The notes: a model not told the origin generated them from the sequence alone. 64,000 nt of DNA from an uncultured Bryobacterales bacterium (GCA_951813065.1 CATOTH010000001.1:310001-374000), one strand, 5' to 3'. Shown: positions 8,715 through 18,089, counted from the stretch's first letter. Made by a program: numbers and translations.

Positions 8715-9503
8715 ATGCCCCCACCCTTCGAAACGATCACCAGCCGGGGCAATCCGCTGCTACGGCAGTTGCGGCATACCGCTGCGCGTGGCGGCGTCAC
8801 CGCACGCGGCAGCGCTCTGGCAGAGTCACCGCACCTGCTCAAGGAGGCGCTTCACTCTGGAATCGAGATCGAGAGAGTCTTCGCGAGCGAACGCGCGTAT
8901 GCCGGAGTCGCTGCGACCATCCCGCCACACCGGCGCATTCCATTGCATCGGGTTGCCGACAAGCTATTCGCCGAGGCCTCGTCGACCTCAAGTCCACAGG
9001 GTGTCCTGGCCTTGGTCAGACTTCCGGCGTCAGACCCCGAGACCGTGTTCTCCGGATTGGCCCTGGTGCTCGACGGCGTGCAGGACCCTGGCAACGCAGG
9101 CGCGATTGCAAGGTCGGCGGAAGCGTTTGGCGCGTCTGGCGTCGTTTTCCTGAAAGGATCGGCCGCGCCAACCAATCCCAAGACACTCCGTGCTTCGGCC
9201 GGTTCGCTCTTCCGTCTGCCATTCCTGGCGGGCGTCGACGCGGACCAATTCCTGGAAGTTGCCGACGGCCGCGGCAAGCGCATGTTCGCTGCCACTGCCC
9301 ATGGTGGCAAGTCGCTGCTCGATGCCGACCTGGGCGAGGACGGGACGGTGATCATCGGCTCCGAAACGCACGGCATCGCAGCCAAGCTGCTCGATAAGGC
9401 CACGCCGCTTGCGATTCCGACCGAATCGGTTGAGTCATTGAACGCCGCCGCCGCCGCCGCGGTAATCCTGTACGAGCACGCAAGAAGGAAGCTGCGCCCA
9501 TGA
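8715..9503 (+). CDS. TrmH/SpoU-family RNA 2'-O-methyltransferase
   Basis: The 262-residue protein has an N-terminal substrate-binding region (residues 1-95) and a SPOUT knot domain. Motifs are VQDPGNAGAIARSAEAFG (motif 1), TVIIGSETHGI (motif 2) and IPTESVESLNAAAAAAVILY (motif 3), which form the SAM-binding trefoil knot. It should methylate a ribose in rRNA or tRNA; the target nucleotide cannot be assigned. The stop overlaps the rarA start (ATGA at 9500-9503), implying translational coupling. Confidence 0.9.
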   Translation: MPPPFETITSRGNPLLRQLRHTAARGGVTARGSALAESPHLLKEALHSGIEIERVFASERAYAGVAATIPPHRRIPLHRVADKLFAEASSTSSPQGVLALVRLPASDPETVFSGLALVLDGVQDPGNAGAIARSAEAFGASGVVFLKGSAAPTNPKTLRASAGSLFRLPFLAGVDADQFLEVADGRGKRMFAATAHGGKSLLDADLGEDGTVIIGSETHGIAAKLLDKATPLAIPTESVESLNAAAAAAVILYEHARRKLRP

Positions 9504-10831
9504 ACCTGTTCGAGACAGAGCCCGAGGGGGGAATCGGGAGCGACCGGCCGCTTCCGGAACGGATGCGGCCCCGGACACTCAACGAATTCGTCGGGCAGAA
9601 GCACTTGCTCGCCGAAGGCAAGCCGCTTCGTCAACGCATCGAATCCGACAATCTCGAGTCAATGATCTTCTGGGGGCCCCCGGGAGTGGGCAAGACTTCG
9701 CTGGCTCGCGTCATCGCCAAGGCGACCCGCTGCGAATTCATCTCGTTCAGCGGAGTCATGAGCAGCATCAGGGAAGTCAAGGCCGTCCTCGTCGAAGCCC
9801 AGAGCCTCCGCCACGCCGGAAGGCGAACGATCGTGTTCGTGGACGAGATCCATCGCTTCAACAAGGCTCAGCAAGACGCGTTCCTGCCCTATGTCGAGCG
9901 AGGGGACATCATCTTGATCGGAGCGACAACAGAGAATCCCTCCTTCGAGGTGATCGCCGCACTGCTGTCGCGTTCCAAGGTCTTCACTCTCGAGCCACTT
10001 AACACCGAAGCGCTTGTGCATCTGCAGCAAGTTGCATTGACTGATTCGGAGCGCGGATTGGCAAGCCGCGAACCGGAAGTACCGGCCTCACTGTTAAACC
10101 GCATCGCTATTTTCGCGGGAGGCGACGCACGCGTCGCGCTACTGGCGGTGGAGGCTCTCGCGAACGCCGCCGGGAGCCAGCCGCCGAATGAGGCATTGCT
10201 GGAAGAGGTACTGCAGACCCGGCTCCCGCGCTATGACAAGCACGGTGATGAGCACTTCAATGTCATCTCAGCCCTACACAAGTCGGTTCGATCCAGCGAT
10301 CCTGACGCGGCGCTGTACTGGCTCGCGTGCATGCTGGAAGCCGGCGAGGACCGCCTGTACATCGGAAGGCGGCTCGTCCGCATGGCCGCCGAGGATATCG
10401 GTCTCGCGGATCCTCGCGCCGTCGAGACGGCCATGGCCGCAATTGACGCCTTCCGGCTGGTTGGAGAACCCGAGGGCGATCTCTTCTTGGCCGAAGTGGC
10501 GGTCTATCTTGCCGTCGCTCCCAAGTCAGACGCCATTTACAAGGGCTTGGGACGGGCTCGCCGGGACTTGCGCGGCGGACCCGCTCCCACCGTCCCATTG
10601 CACCTGCGCAACGCCCCGACCGGCCTGATGAGCGACCTGGGCTACGCGAAGGGCTACCAGCACGCTCACGGGCAACCCGACGCGATCGTCGGGATGTCGT
10701 GCATGCCGGAGGGAATGGAAGGAACGAGGTATTACGAACCAACGGACCGTGGCGTCGAAGAGCGCATCGCCAAGCGGCTTCACGACATCCGTGCCCGTCG
10801 CGACGCCCTGCGGCGGGCGGAACGAAGCTGA
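9500..10831 (+). CDS. rarA: Replication-associated recombination protein A (MgsA/WRNIP1 family AAA+ ATPase)
   Basis: The 443-residue clamp-loader-like AAA+ protein contains LAERMRP-type N-terminus (ERMRPRTLNEFVGQKHLL), Walker A GPPGVGKTS, Walker B VFVDEIHRFNK, sensor 1 IGATTENPSFEV, and the RarA C-terminal tetramerisation region (NVISALHKSVRSSDPDAALYWLACMLEAGED through LGYAKGYQHAH). RarA acts at stalled replication forks. It overlaps the preceding methyltransferase gene by four bases and converges with cimA. Confidence 0.95.
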   Translation: MNLFETEPEGGIGSDRPLPERMRPRTLNEFVGQKHLLAEGKPLRQRIESDNLESMIFWGPPGVGKTSLARVIAKATRCEFISFSGVMSSIREVKAVLVEAQSLRHAGRRTIVFVDEIHRFNKAQQDAFLPYVERGDIILIGATTENPSFEVIAALLSRSKVFTLEPLNTEALVHLQQVALTDSERGLASREPEVPASLLNRIAIFAGGDARVALLAVEALANAAGSQPPNEALLEEVLQTRLPRYDKHGDEHFNVISALHKSVRSSDPDAALYWLACMLEAGEDRLYIGRRLVRMAAEDIGLADPRAVETAMAAIDAFRLVGEPEGDLFLAEVAVYLAVAPKSDAIYKGLGRARRDLRGGPAPTVPLHLRNAPTGLMSDLGYAKGYQHAHGQPDAIVGMSCMPEGMEGTRYYEPTDRGVEERIAKRLHDIRARRDALRRAERS

Positions 10832-10845
10832 CACGGTCACCCGCC

Positions 10846-12441
10846 TTACGCCGGCTGGCCGGCAGTGACAGGCAGCGGCTGCTCGAGCCGGAGCAGTTCG
10901 AGCCGCACGGAATCGCAGAGGGCATTCCAGCTGGCTTCGAGCACGTCGTCGGAGACGCCGACTGTCGTCCAGTTCGTCTTGTGATCCGTCCAGTTGATCA
11001 GCACTCGCACCTTGGCCGCGGTGCCCTTGCCAGGGTTCAGTACCCGCACCTTGTAGTCCACCAGACGAATGTCCGCTACCGCCGGATAGGCGCTCGAAAG
11101 GCAGCGCCGGAGCGCTCCGGCCATGGCATCGAACGGCCCGGAGGCAGCAACCTGAGCCTCCTGGGTGCCGACCGGCGTTGACACGGTCATGCTGACCTGG
11201 CACTCGGAGTGTTCCCGGCCCTGCTTGCGAATCGCCATCTCCATGGCGTCGAGACGGAAGAAGTCCCGCTCTTCCGCCAGCACCTGGCGGATCAGAAGTT
11301 CGAACGAGCCATCGGCCGATTCCAACTCGAAGCCTTCGAACTCCAGCTGCTTGATGCGATCCAGGACGCGCTTGCGCCCATCGGCCCCAAGCAGGGCGTC
11401 CCAGCCCTTCTCCTGGAGCTTGAAGACGATGTTGCTGCGTCCGGACAGATCACTGACCAGGACGCGGCGGTTGTTGCCCACCGACTCGGGAGCGACATGC
11501 TCATAGGTCTCGGCATCCCGCAGCACAGCGCTCACGTGGATGCCGCCCTTGTGAGCGAAGGCGCTCTTGCCTACGAAAGCAGATCCGTTGGCGAGCGGCA
11601 GGTTCGCCATGTCCGCAATGTAGTTGGCAAAGGAGGTGAGCTTCGTCACATTCTCGGGTCCCAGAACCGTGTGGCCCAGCTTGAGTTCGAGATCGCAGAT
11701 CGTCGCGATCAGGTTGCAGTTGCCGCAACGCTCCCCGTAGCCGTTCATCGTGCCCTGAACATGGGTCGCCCCTAGTTCGACGGCCGCGATCGCATTCGCA
11801 ACCGCGACTTCTGAGTCATTGTGCGTGTGAATACCGATCACTCCGTCAAAGTTCTTGCGAACATCCTGGACGACCTCTGCTAGCCGGGATGTGAGCGTGC
11901 CCCCGTTGGTGTCGCAAAGCACGAGGCAGTCAGCGCCCGCGGTCTGTGCTGCCTCGAGAGTGCGAAAGGCAAAGTCGCGATCCGTCCGGTAGCCATCGAA
12001 GAAGTGCTCGGCATCGTAGACAACTTCGCGCCCAAGGGACTTGAGGTAGGCGACTGTCGAGTGGATCATCTCGAGATTCTGCCGCTCGCTCACGCGGAGC
12101 GCCCGCTCCGTGTGCAGTCTCCAACTCTTGCCGAAAATCGCTACCGTCGGCGTGTCGGACTCGGCGAGCATCCGCACGTTCGGATCTTCCTCTACGGCGT
12201 TGTCGGCATGGCGGGTAGATCCGAACGCGACCAGCCGCGCCTGTGCCAGCCGAAGCTCGCTCTTGGCCCGTTCGAAGAACTCGGCGTCACGCGGATTCGA
12301 ACCCGGCCAGCCTCCCTCGATGAATGTGACACCGAGCTCGTCCAGCTTGCGAGCGATCGCCAGCTTGTCGGCAACAGAGAATGAGATGTTCTCACCCTGC
12401 GTGCCGTCCCTGAGCGTCGTGTCGTAGACCAGGATGCGCAT
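10846..12441 (-). CDS. cimA: (R)-citramalate synthase
   Basis: The 531-residue DRE-TIM metallolyase starts VYDTTLRDGTQGENISFSV, with the metal-binding HTHNDSEVAVAN and the NGYGERCGN active-site loop. Length and the RDGTQGE form match CimA rather than LeuA. The C-terminal part (about 390-520) is the LeuA-type allosteric domain that usually binds isoleucine. It condenses pyruvate with acetyl-CoA, bypassing threonine to reach 2-ketobutyrate for isoleucine. It is the last gene of ilvB-ilvN-ilvC-cimA, 18 bases after ilvC. An isopropylmalate/homocitrate synthase is less likely given RDGTQGE and the operon. Confidence 0.92.
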   Translation of the reverse strand: MRILVYDTTLRDGTQGENISFSVADKLAIARKLDELGVTFIEGGWPGSNPRDAEFFERAKSELRLAQARLVAFGSTRHADNAVEEDPNVRMLAESDTPTVAIFGKSWRLHTERALRVSERQNLEMIHSTVAYLKSLGREVVYDAEHFFDGYRTDRDFAFRTLEAAQTAGADCLVLCDTNGGTLTSRLAEVVQDVRKNFDGVIGIHTHNDSEVAVANAIAAVELGATHVQGTMNGYGERCGNCNLIATICDLELKLGHTVLGPENVTKLTSFANYIADMANLPLANGSAFVGKSAFAHKGGIHVSAVLRDAETYEHVAPESVGNNRRVLVSDLSGRSNIVFKLQEKGWDALLGADGRKRVLDRIKQLEFEGFELESADGSFELLIRQVLAEERDFFRLDAMEMAIRKQGREHSECQVSMTVSTPVGTQEAQVAASGPFDAMAGALRRCLSSAYPAVADIRLVDYKVRVLNPGKGTAAKVRVLINWTDHKTNWTTVGVSDDVLEASWNALCDSVRLELLRLEQPLPVTAGQPA

Positions 12442-12459
12442 GCAGTCCCCGCTTTCCCG

Positions 12460-13497
12460 CTAGCCGTCCGACGAGGGGGCCAGCGGCACCGAATCGGGCT
12501 TTTCCTTCTTGAGGAATGGCATCATCGCTCGCAGCCCCGATCCGACCTCTTCGATCAACTGACTTTCTTGCGCGGCCCGCATTGACAGGAATCCCTGGCG
12601 ACCCGCGCGGTTCTCGTCCATCCACTGTCGAGCGAATTCGCCGGACTGGATTTCCGCGAGAATCTCCTTCATACGCTCCCTGACAGCAGGGTCGACGACC
12701 CGCTTGCCGCGGGTGTAGTCACCGTACTCGGCGGTGTCGGAAACGGAATAGCGCATATAGCTGAGACCGCCCTCGTAGATCAGATCGACGATCAGCTTCA
12801 ACTCGTGGAGACATTCGAAGTATGCGATCTCCGGCTGGTAGCCGGCATCGACTAGAGTTTGGAAGCCGGCGCGGATCAACTCCGCGCACCCGCCGCACAG
12901 GACGGCCTGCTCGCCGAAAAGATCGCTCTCGGTCTCCTCCTTGAAGGTGGTTTCGATCACTCCTGCCTTGAGGCATCCCAATCCAAGGGCATAGGCCAGC
13001 GCCTGCTCCTTGGCGCGTCCCGAAACATCCTGCGCGACGGCGACCAAGCCCGGCACGCCGACCCCCTCCACGAAGAGTTCGCGCACGCGGTGCCCGGGCG
13101 CCTTAGGGGCGATCATCGAGACATCGACGCCTGGCGGCGGCGCGATCTCTTTCCAGTGAATGGAGAACCCGTGGGCGAACATCAAGGTGTCGCCAGGATC
13201 GAGATTCGGCTCGATCTCGCGCTTGTAGAGATCCGGCTGGATATGGTCCGGCAGCAGGATCATGATGATCTGGGCAGCTTTGGTGGCGTCCGCAACGGTA
13301 AGCACTTCCAATCCCGCCCTTTCCGCCTTGGGCCAGGATTTGGAACCTTCGTACAGGCCGACGACGACGTCGAGTCCGCTCTCCAACAGGTTCAGCGCGT
13401 GCGCGTGTCCTTGGCTGCCGTAGCCGATGATGGCGATCTTCTTCCCTTTCAGCAGGTCGAGGTCGCCGTCCGACTCGTAGTAGATTGTTGCGGGCAT
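12460..13497 (-). CDS. ilvC: Ketol-acid reductoisomerase (class I)
   Basis: The 345-residue protein has a Rossmann NADPH fold with [15 protein letters not shown] at about 23-37 and the IlvC knotted domain containing [28 protein letters not shown] and [13 protein letters not shown], which supply the magnesium-binding acidic residues. It converts acetolactate and acetohydroxybutyrate to dihydroxy acids in valine and isoleucine synthesis. It lies between ilvN (62 bases upstream) and cimA. Confidence 0.97.
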   Translation of the reverse strand: MPATIYYESDGDLDLLKGKKIAIIGYGSQGHAHALNLLESGLDVVVGLYEGSKSWPKAERAGLEVLTVADATKAAQIIMILLPDHIQPDLYKREIEPNLDPGDTLMFAHGFSIHWKEIAPPPGVDVSMIAPKAPGHRVRELFVEGVGVPGLVAVAQDVSGRAKEQALAYALGLGCLKAGVIETTFKEETESDLFGEQAVLCGGCAELIRAGFQTLVDAGYQPEIAYFECLHELKLIVDLIYEGGLSYMRYSVSDTAEYGDYTRGKRVVDPAVRERMKEILAEIQSGEFARQWMDENRAGRQGFLSMRAAQESQLIEEVGSGLRAMMPFLKKEKPDSVPLAPSSDG

Positions 13498-13559
13498 TGG
13501 GTTTCGAATGTTCCTTTCAAAGTGGGTGACAGTACGGACTTCACGATCGCGGCCCTCTG

Positions 13560-14087
13560 TCAGGGCTCCGAGATAGCGGACTCGCTGAAGCGCGGCACTG
13601 GTAGTTTGTTGTGCTTGGCGCGCGCCATCGCCATCGCGCCGGAACGGACCATTTCCAGATCCCCGTAAGAGCGCAACAAGGAAATCAGCGCGTTAAGCTT
13701 TTCGGGCGAGCCAGTGACCTCGAGAGTGTAGGAGGTAGGCGAGGCATCTACCACGCGAGCGCGGAAAATGTCGGCTTCCTTCAGCAGCGAGGCTCGCTTG
13801 TCCTCTTCGACATCGACCTTGATCAAGGCAAGTTCCCTGCGAACGGCTTGCGAATCGGTCAGGTCTACGGCCTTGATGACATTGACCAGGCGGGAGATTT
13901 GCTTGATCAGCAGTTCCCGTCCCTGTTCAGCGACAGTTGCAACGATGGTCATGCTGGAGAGCGTCGGATCTAGCGTCTTGGCTACCGTCAGGCTCTCGAT
14001 GTTGTAGCCTCGGGAAGTCAGCACGCCGGCCACTCTCATCAGTGCCCCGGGCTTGTTCTCCACAAGCAGCGAAATCAGTTGTGACAT
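13560..14087 (-). CDS. ilvN: Acetolactate synthase small (regulatory) subunit
   Basis: The 175-residue protein has an N-terminal ACT domain ([31 protein letters not shown]) that binds valine for feedback control, and the ALS small-subunit C-terminal domain ([40 protein letters not shown]). It regulates the IlvB catalytic subunit encoded immediately upstream. 16 bases separate them, so the two are co-expressed. Confidence 0.96.
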   Translation of the reverse strand: MSQLISLLVENKPGALMRVAGVLTSRGYNIESLTVAKTLDPTLSSMTIVATVAEQGRELLIKQISRLVNVIKAVDLTDSQAVRRELALIKVDVEEDKRASLLKEADIFRARVVDASPTSYTLEVTGSPEKLNALISLLRSYGDLEMVRSGAMAMARAKHNKLPVPRFSESAISEP

Positions 14088-14103
14088 TGTCGGACTCTCC
14101 GGG

Positions 14104-15843
14104 CTAGTCGCCAGCCAGCGCCTCGGCTGGCTCGGACTCTGGCTGCAAGATCATCTCGCTCACCGCTCCACCGGCGGGCACCATCGGGTACACGCATTCT
14201 TCGGGTGCAACCTGGACGTTGAGCAAGTACGGGCCCGGCTCGGCAAACGCATGCTGGAGCGCCTCGTCCAGATGCTCGGGCTTGCTCACACTCGCCCCTT
14301 CGATCCCGAACGCCGCCGCCAGCAGTGACGCGTCTGGAAACGACGTGATATCGATCTCGCTGTATCGCTTGGCATAGAACAACTCCTGCCATTGGCGCAC
14401 CATGCCGAGAGTATTGTTGTTCATCACGACGATCTTGACCGGTAGTCGATTCGATGCAATCGTGCCGAGTTCCGGCATCGACATCATGAATCCACCGTCA
14501 CCAACGATGGCGATGACGGTCTTGTCGGGACAAGCGAACTTCGCTCCAACCGCGGCAGGCAGCCCGAACCCCATCGACCCCAGCCCGCTGGACGACTGCC
14601 AGAGCCTGGGCTTGTTAAAGCGCAGGTACTGCGCCGCCCACATCTGGTGCTGGCCGACATCGACCGTCACAATGGCCTCGCCGGCCCCAATCCGATCGAG
14701 TTTTTCCATCAAGTGCTGAGGCTTGATCTCGGTGTCGGATGCCTCGTAACAGAATGGATGCTCGCGCTTCAACTGGCGGATGTGGTCCAACCACGCGAGA
14801 CGCTCGGTACGCAACTGCCGGCCGCAGGTATCCCTGGTCGCCTCGAGTCGTGCGTTGAGCATGCCAAGCACGTCCTTGGCATCGCCAACGACGCCGATGT
14901 CCGCGCGCCGGTTCTTGTTGATCTCGGCTGGGTCGATGTCGACATGCAGCACTTTCGCGTCGGGCGCAAACGCATCCAGGCGGCCAGTCACTCGGTCGTC
15001 GAACCGCACGCCAACACCGATCAATGCATCGCACTGGGTCACGCCCATGTTGGCGGCATAGCTGCCGTGCATCCCGAGCATGGATATGAAATTCGGATGT
15101 CCGGTCGGCATGGCCCCGAGGCCCATTACGGTGTGTGCCAGCGGGGCCTCCACCAACTCGGAGAAGCGCACGAGTTCAGCACTCGCCCCGGAGGAGACAA
15201 TGCCGCCGCCCGCATAAACGTACGGCCGTTTGGCATTCCAAATGAATTCAACGGCCCGCTCGACCTCCGCCGAGTCCGGCTCGGAGTCGAAACGGTAGCC
15301 GCGCAGTCGGCTCATTTCCTTCTCGCTATCGAACGGCGCCTGGGCCAACAACACATCCTTGGTAATGTCTACCAGCACTGGGCCGGGACGCCCGCTCGTG
15401 GCGATGTAGAAGGCTTCGTGAATCGTCTGGGCGAGTTCGCCGATGTCCTTGACCAGGTAGTTGTGTTTGGTCGCCGACCGGGAAATACCGAAAGTGTCGG
15501 CTTCCTGAAAAGCGTCGCGTCCAATGAGCCCCTGCGGCACCTGCCCAGTGATCGCAACCACCGGTATGGAATCCATCAGGGCGTCGACAAGTCCCGTCGT
15601 CAGGTTCGTCGCACCAGGTCCGGAGGTTGCCATGCAAACTCCCGCCTTGCCGGTGGCGCGAGCATAGCCCTGTGCCGCGAACGCGGCGTTTTGTTCGTGC
15701 CGCACAAGCACGTGACGCAGGGAGTGGTCGTACAGCACATCGTAGATCGGGAGCGTAACGCCGCCGGGATAGCCGAAGACCGCCTCCGTCCCTTCTCGAG
15801 CCAAGCTCTCAATCAGAATTTGTGCTCCGCTCAACAATGCCAT
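14104..15843 (-). CDS. ilvB: Acetolactate synthase large (catalytic) subunit
   Basis: The 579-residue thiamine-diphosphate enzyme has FGYPGGVTLPIYD, the catalytic glutamate in VRHEQNAAFAAQGYARATG, the central FAD/Rossmann domain, and the ThDP motif IVGDGGFMMSM ending near IVVMNNNTLGMVRQWQ. It makes acetolactate and acetohydroxybutyrate, the first shared step of valine, leucine and isoleucine synthesis. First gene of the ilvBNC-cimA operon, with a GAGGA ribosome site about 10 bases before the ATG. An insertion sequence lies about 390 bases upstream. Confidence 0.97.
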   Translation of the reverse strand: MALLSGAQILIESLAREGTEAVFGYPGGVTLPIYDVLYDHSLRHVLVRHEQNAAFAAQGYARATGKAGVCMATSGPGATNLTTGLVDALMDSIPVVAITGQVPQGLIGRDAFQEADTFGISRSATKHNYLVKDIGELAQTIHEAFYIATSGRPGPVLVDITKDVLLAQAPFDSEKEMSRLRGYRFDSEPDSAEVERAVEFIWNAKRPYVYAGGGIVSSGASAELVRFSELVEAPLAHTVMGLGAMPTGHPNFISMLGMHGSYAANMGVTQCDALIGVGVRFDDRVTGRLDAFAPDAKVLHVDIDPAEINKNRRADIGVVGDAKDVLGMLNARLEATRDTCGRQLRTERLAWLDHIRQLKREHPFCYEASDTEIKPQHLMEKLDRIGAGEAIVTVDVGQHQMWAAQYLRFNKPRLWQSSSGLGSMGFGLPAAVGAKFACPDKTVIAIVGDGGFMMSMPELGTIASNRLPVKIVVMNNNTLGMVRQWQELFYAKRYSEIDITSFPDASLLAAAFGIEGASVSKPEHLDEALQHAFAEPGPYLLNVQVAPEECVYPMVPAGGAVSEMILQPESEPAEALAGD

Positions 15844-16225
15844 GATTGGAGTTCCTCGCTTTCAACTTCCCTCGTAACCATAATCCTTGATTCCGGGGAC
15901 AAGCGGAAACCGGCCCCCGACCTCGAACTCCAGCCCCGGTCGGCAGCCTCGTCAATGCACGATTGGAAGGAGGCTCAACCGGGGCCCGCTACAGCGACGG
16001 GAATAATCGCGCCGTGGCTAGGGACGACGGCAGGGGCAGTGTCGCATGGGCAGTGGCCGGAATTCCCGGACAACGCGCCACAGACGCCCTCGCAGGAGGT
16101 CCTGGCCGAGGGGAACTCGCACGCGCCTGGGTGCTGGATGAGCATGCCGCGTTTCGCCTCAGGCAATTGCCAAGCGACCGTACTCCGCAGTGTACTCAAG
16201 ATGCAGGCGTCAGGTCAAGCGAGAT
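15844..16225. other. Upstream region of the ilv operon, interrupted by an insertion sequence
   Basis: About 380 bases separate ilvB from the left target repeat of the insertion sequence. It should contain the ilv promoter, but I find no convincing -35/-10 pair, leader peptide rich in Ile/Val/Leu codons, or T-box. Open frames on both strands have no recognisable domains. Confidence 0.5.
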
Positions 16226-16234
16226 CACGCCCAC
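16226..16234. repeat. Left 9-bp target-site duplication (CACGCCCAC)
   Basis: Exactly the same nine bases occur at 18090-18098, immediately outside the other end of the element. Confidence 0.88.
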
Positions 16235-16257
16235 GGGTGTACGTCCCGGTTTTGAGA
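16235..16257 (+). repeat. Left terminal inverted repeat of the insertion sequence
   Basis: GGGTGTACGTC, six variable bases, then TTTTGAGA-like end; it pairs with 18067-18089 at 18 of 23 positions. Confidence 0.85.
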
Positions 16258-16357
16258 TCAGTGTGATTTAACCGAACGCGGTAGGTATGCCGTATTTGTT
16301 GCAAGGTTTTCTGCTGGCATCGTCTTTACGTGATATACAATAAAGACAGGAGGCCCC

Positions 16358-16756
16358 ATGCCAGACCCCCATCACACACCCGCCCTCGAGCAGCAACGTG
16401 ACCGCATCCGTAGCCAACTCGCCTCCATCGGTGACTTGCGTCCCGGACCGCTGCGCGAGAAATTCATGCGCTGCGGCAAGCCCACCTGCCGCTGCCAGCA
16501 CGAGCAGGATCCCGGCCACGGGCCCTACTTCGTGCTCGACTGCCAAACCGGCGGTCGCAAGACCACCCGCTCGATTCCTGCCGACCGCGTCGCCGAGACG
16601 CGCGCTCAAGTCGAGGAATGCCAGCGCCTGCGCCGCTTGACCAGCGAACTGATTGAGGTCAGCGAGCAGCTGTGCGATACCCGCTTGGCCGAAGACAAGA
16701 CCGCCACGGGCAAAAAAAACTCTCGGCAGCGCGTTCGCCGCCGCCATCCAAGCTGA
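16358..16756 (+). CDS. Insertion-sequence first frame, DUF6788-like protein
   Basis: The ATG at 16358 follows a strong AGGAGG site. The 132-residue product contains LREKFMRCGKPTCRCQHEQDP, a Cys-rich knuckle typical of DUF6788 proteins fused or adjacent to ISKra4-type transposases, then GPYFVLDCQTGGRKTTRSIP and a charged helix (VEECQRLRRLTSELIEVSEQ). It ends shortly after the A8 tract at 16712-16719, beyond which the transposase frame carries on. A frameshift or slippage there would give a single fused protein; without it this would be a separate small protein. Confidence 0.75.
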   Translation: MPDPHHTPALEQQRDRIRSQLASIGDLRPGPLREKFMRCGKPTCRCQHEQDPGHGPYFVLDCQTGGRKTTRSIPADRVAETRAQVEECQRLRRLTSELIEVSEQLCDTRLAEDKTATGKKNSRQRVRRRHPS

Positions 16757-18059
16757 GATCGAGGCGCTGCTGAGCCGCGGCCCGGCCGCTGCACTGGATT
16801 TGGAGGCCCTCGAGACCGCCGCACGGCGTTGTGCCCTGCAGGTTGCGGCGCTGGCTGTCCAAGACCGGCTCAACGCCGACGGCTCCGACTGGCAGGGCCC
16901 CCGTCTGCCCTGCACCTGCGGCCAACCCGCCCGCTACGCCGGCCGCCGTGCCAAGACCTTCCTCACCGCGCTCGGCCCGGTCGAACTGCACCGCGCCTAC
17001 TACCATTGCGGGGCCTGCCAGGCGGGTTTCTTCCCGCGCGACCGGTCCCTGGGACTGGAGGGCACCTCGCTCTCGCCGGCCACCACGCGCATGGCCGGCA
17101 CGGCGGCGGCCTGCGCCAGCTTCGCCGAAGCCTCCGAACTGCTCGACGACTTGGCCGGCTTGCGCGTTTCTCCCAAACACGTCGAGCGCGTCGCCGAGGC
17201 GCTGGGACGCGAGATCGACGCCGCCGAGCGCTCCGGCACGGTCTTTGCCAGCGTTCCGCCGAGCGCCCCCACCATGTACCTCGGTATCGACGGCACCGGC
17301 GTGCCCGTGCGCAAGAGCGAGACGGCCGGGCGGCCGGGCAAGCAGCCGGACGGTTCCGCCAAGACCCGCGAGGCCAAGCTGATCACGGCCTGGACCGCTG
17401 AGGCGCGCCACCCCCAGACCGGCCGTCCCATGCGCGACCCCGGCTCGGTCAGCTACTGCGCGGCGATCGAAAGCGCCGCCAGCCGCGACACCGACCGCCA
17501 CCCGAGCGCTTTCGCGCAACGCGTGCGACGCGAGGCGGAGCGGCGCGGATTCCCGCAAGCCGGGCGGCGCGTCGTGCTCGGCGACGGAGCTTTGTGGATT
17601 TGGTCGTTATGCCAAGAGCAGTTCCCGGGAGCCGTGCAGATCGTCGACCTCTTCCACGCTAAGGAGCACCTTTGGACGGTGTCCCGGCAGTTGCATGCGG
17701 GCCACGACGCTTTGATCAAGGCTTGGGCGGACGAGCGCTGCGACGAACTGGAGGGCGGCCGGTTCGAGGCGCTGCTGGCGGCCCTGCGTTCTGCCAGCGC
17801 CTGCGAGGAGGCCAGCAAGTGTGTCGAGTACATGCAGCGCAATCGCGACCGGATGCGCTACGCGGAGTTCCGTGCCGCCGGGCTGTGTGTCGGCTCGGGG
17901 GTGGTGGAAAGCGGCTGCAAGAGTATCGTCGGATCGCGCCTCAAACAGTCCGGGATGAAATGGACCGTCAACGGTGCCAACGCCATCCTCTCGCTACGCT
18001 GCTGCATCAAGTCTCGTCGCTATGAGGACTTCTGGGAAAGTCGATCAGCCGCGAACTAG
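16653..18059 (+). CDS. ISKra4-family DDE transposase (second frame)
   Basis: This open frame, in +1 phase relative to the first, encodes the catalytic transposase. Its N-terminal part has Cys pairs (CTCGQPARYAGRR, YYHCGACQAGFFPRD) forming zinc knuckles. Probable catalytic residues are D in MYLGIDGTGVPV, D in VVLGDGALWIWS and E in GSGVVESGCKSIVGSRLKQ. The listed TTG start lies inside the first frame and is unlikely to be the true start. Translation probably enters by slippage on A8 (16712-16719), so that functional sequence begins near KTLGSAFAAAIQAE. Confidence 0.85.
   Translation: MRSASSCAIPAWPKTRPPRAKKTLGSAFAAAIQAEIEALLSRGPAAALDLEALETAARRCALQVAALAVQDRLNADGSDWQGPRLPCTCGQPARYAGRRAKTFLTALGPVELHRAYYHCGACQAGFFPRDRSLGLEGTSLSPATTRMAGTAAACASFAEASELLDDLAGLRVSPKHVERVAEALGREIDAAERSGTVFASVPPSAPTMYLGIDGTGVPVRKSETAGRPGKQPDGSAKTREAKLITAWTAEARHPQTGRPMRDPGSVSYCAAIESAASRDTDRHPSAFAQRVRREAERRGFPQAGRRVVLGDGALWIWSLCQEQFPGAVQIVDLFHAKEHLWTVSRQLHAGHDALIKAWADERCDELEGGRFEALLAALRSASACEEASKCVEYMQRNRDRMRYAEFRAAGLCVGSGVVESGCKSIVGSRLKQSGMKWTVNGANAILSLRCCIKSRRYEDFWESRSAAN
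16712..16719 (+). promoter_or_regulatory. A8 slippage site joining the two transposase frames
   Basis: Eight consecutive adenines lie where the two frames overlap. The first frame reads GGC AAA AAA AAC and the second GCA AAA AAA ACT. Loss of one A in the transcript, or a +1 shift, fuses them. Homopolymer A runs are typical transcriptional-slippage sites in insertion sequences. A disabling single-base insertion in a former A7 is the alternative. Confidence 0.5.
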
Positions 18060-18066
18060 GGGCGAG

Positions 18067-18089
18067 TCTCAAGAATCTGACGTACACCC
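18067..18089 (-). repeat. Right terminal inverted repeat of the insertion sequence
   Basis: Read on the minus strand it begins GGGTGTACGTC and ends CTTGAGA, matching the left end at 18 of 23 positions. Confidence 0.85.

Larger units (their letters stand above)
16235..18089 (+). mobile_element. Complete ISKra4-like insertion sequence (1855 bp)
   Basis: The ends are 23-bp imperfect inverted repeats (16235-16257 and 18067-18089, 18 of 23 matching, both starting GGGTGTACGTC and ending TTGAGA after six or so variable bases). A perfect 9-bp direct repeat flanks the element. Inside are a DUF6788-like first frame and a DDE transposase frame that overlap around an A8 run. The intact ends, target duplication and long open frames suggest recent and possibly active insertion between the ilv operon and a two-component system. 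Confidence 0.9.

Noticed and set aside
15844..15960. Attenuator leader peptide for ilvB
   Set aside because: The short frame overlapping the ilvB start has few branched-chain codons and no terminator-type hairpin pair follows.
14647..16266. Long rightward open frame of 539 codons antisense to ilvB
   Set aside because: It mirrors the ilvB coding frame in GC-rich DNA and has no recognisable domain; ilvB on the other strand has all enzyme motifs.
15963..16271. 102-codon rightward frame upstream of the ilv operon
   Set aside because: It runs across the left end and target repeat of the insertion sequence, so it cannot be an ancestral gene in that form; no domain.
16659..17558. 299-codon open frame antisense to the transposase
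   Set aside because: Low-complexity Ala/Gly/Arg composition typical of shadow frames; no family features.
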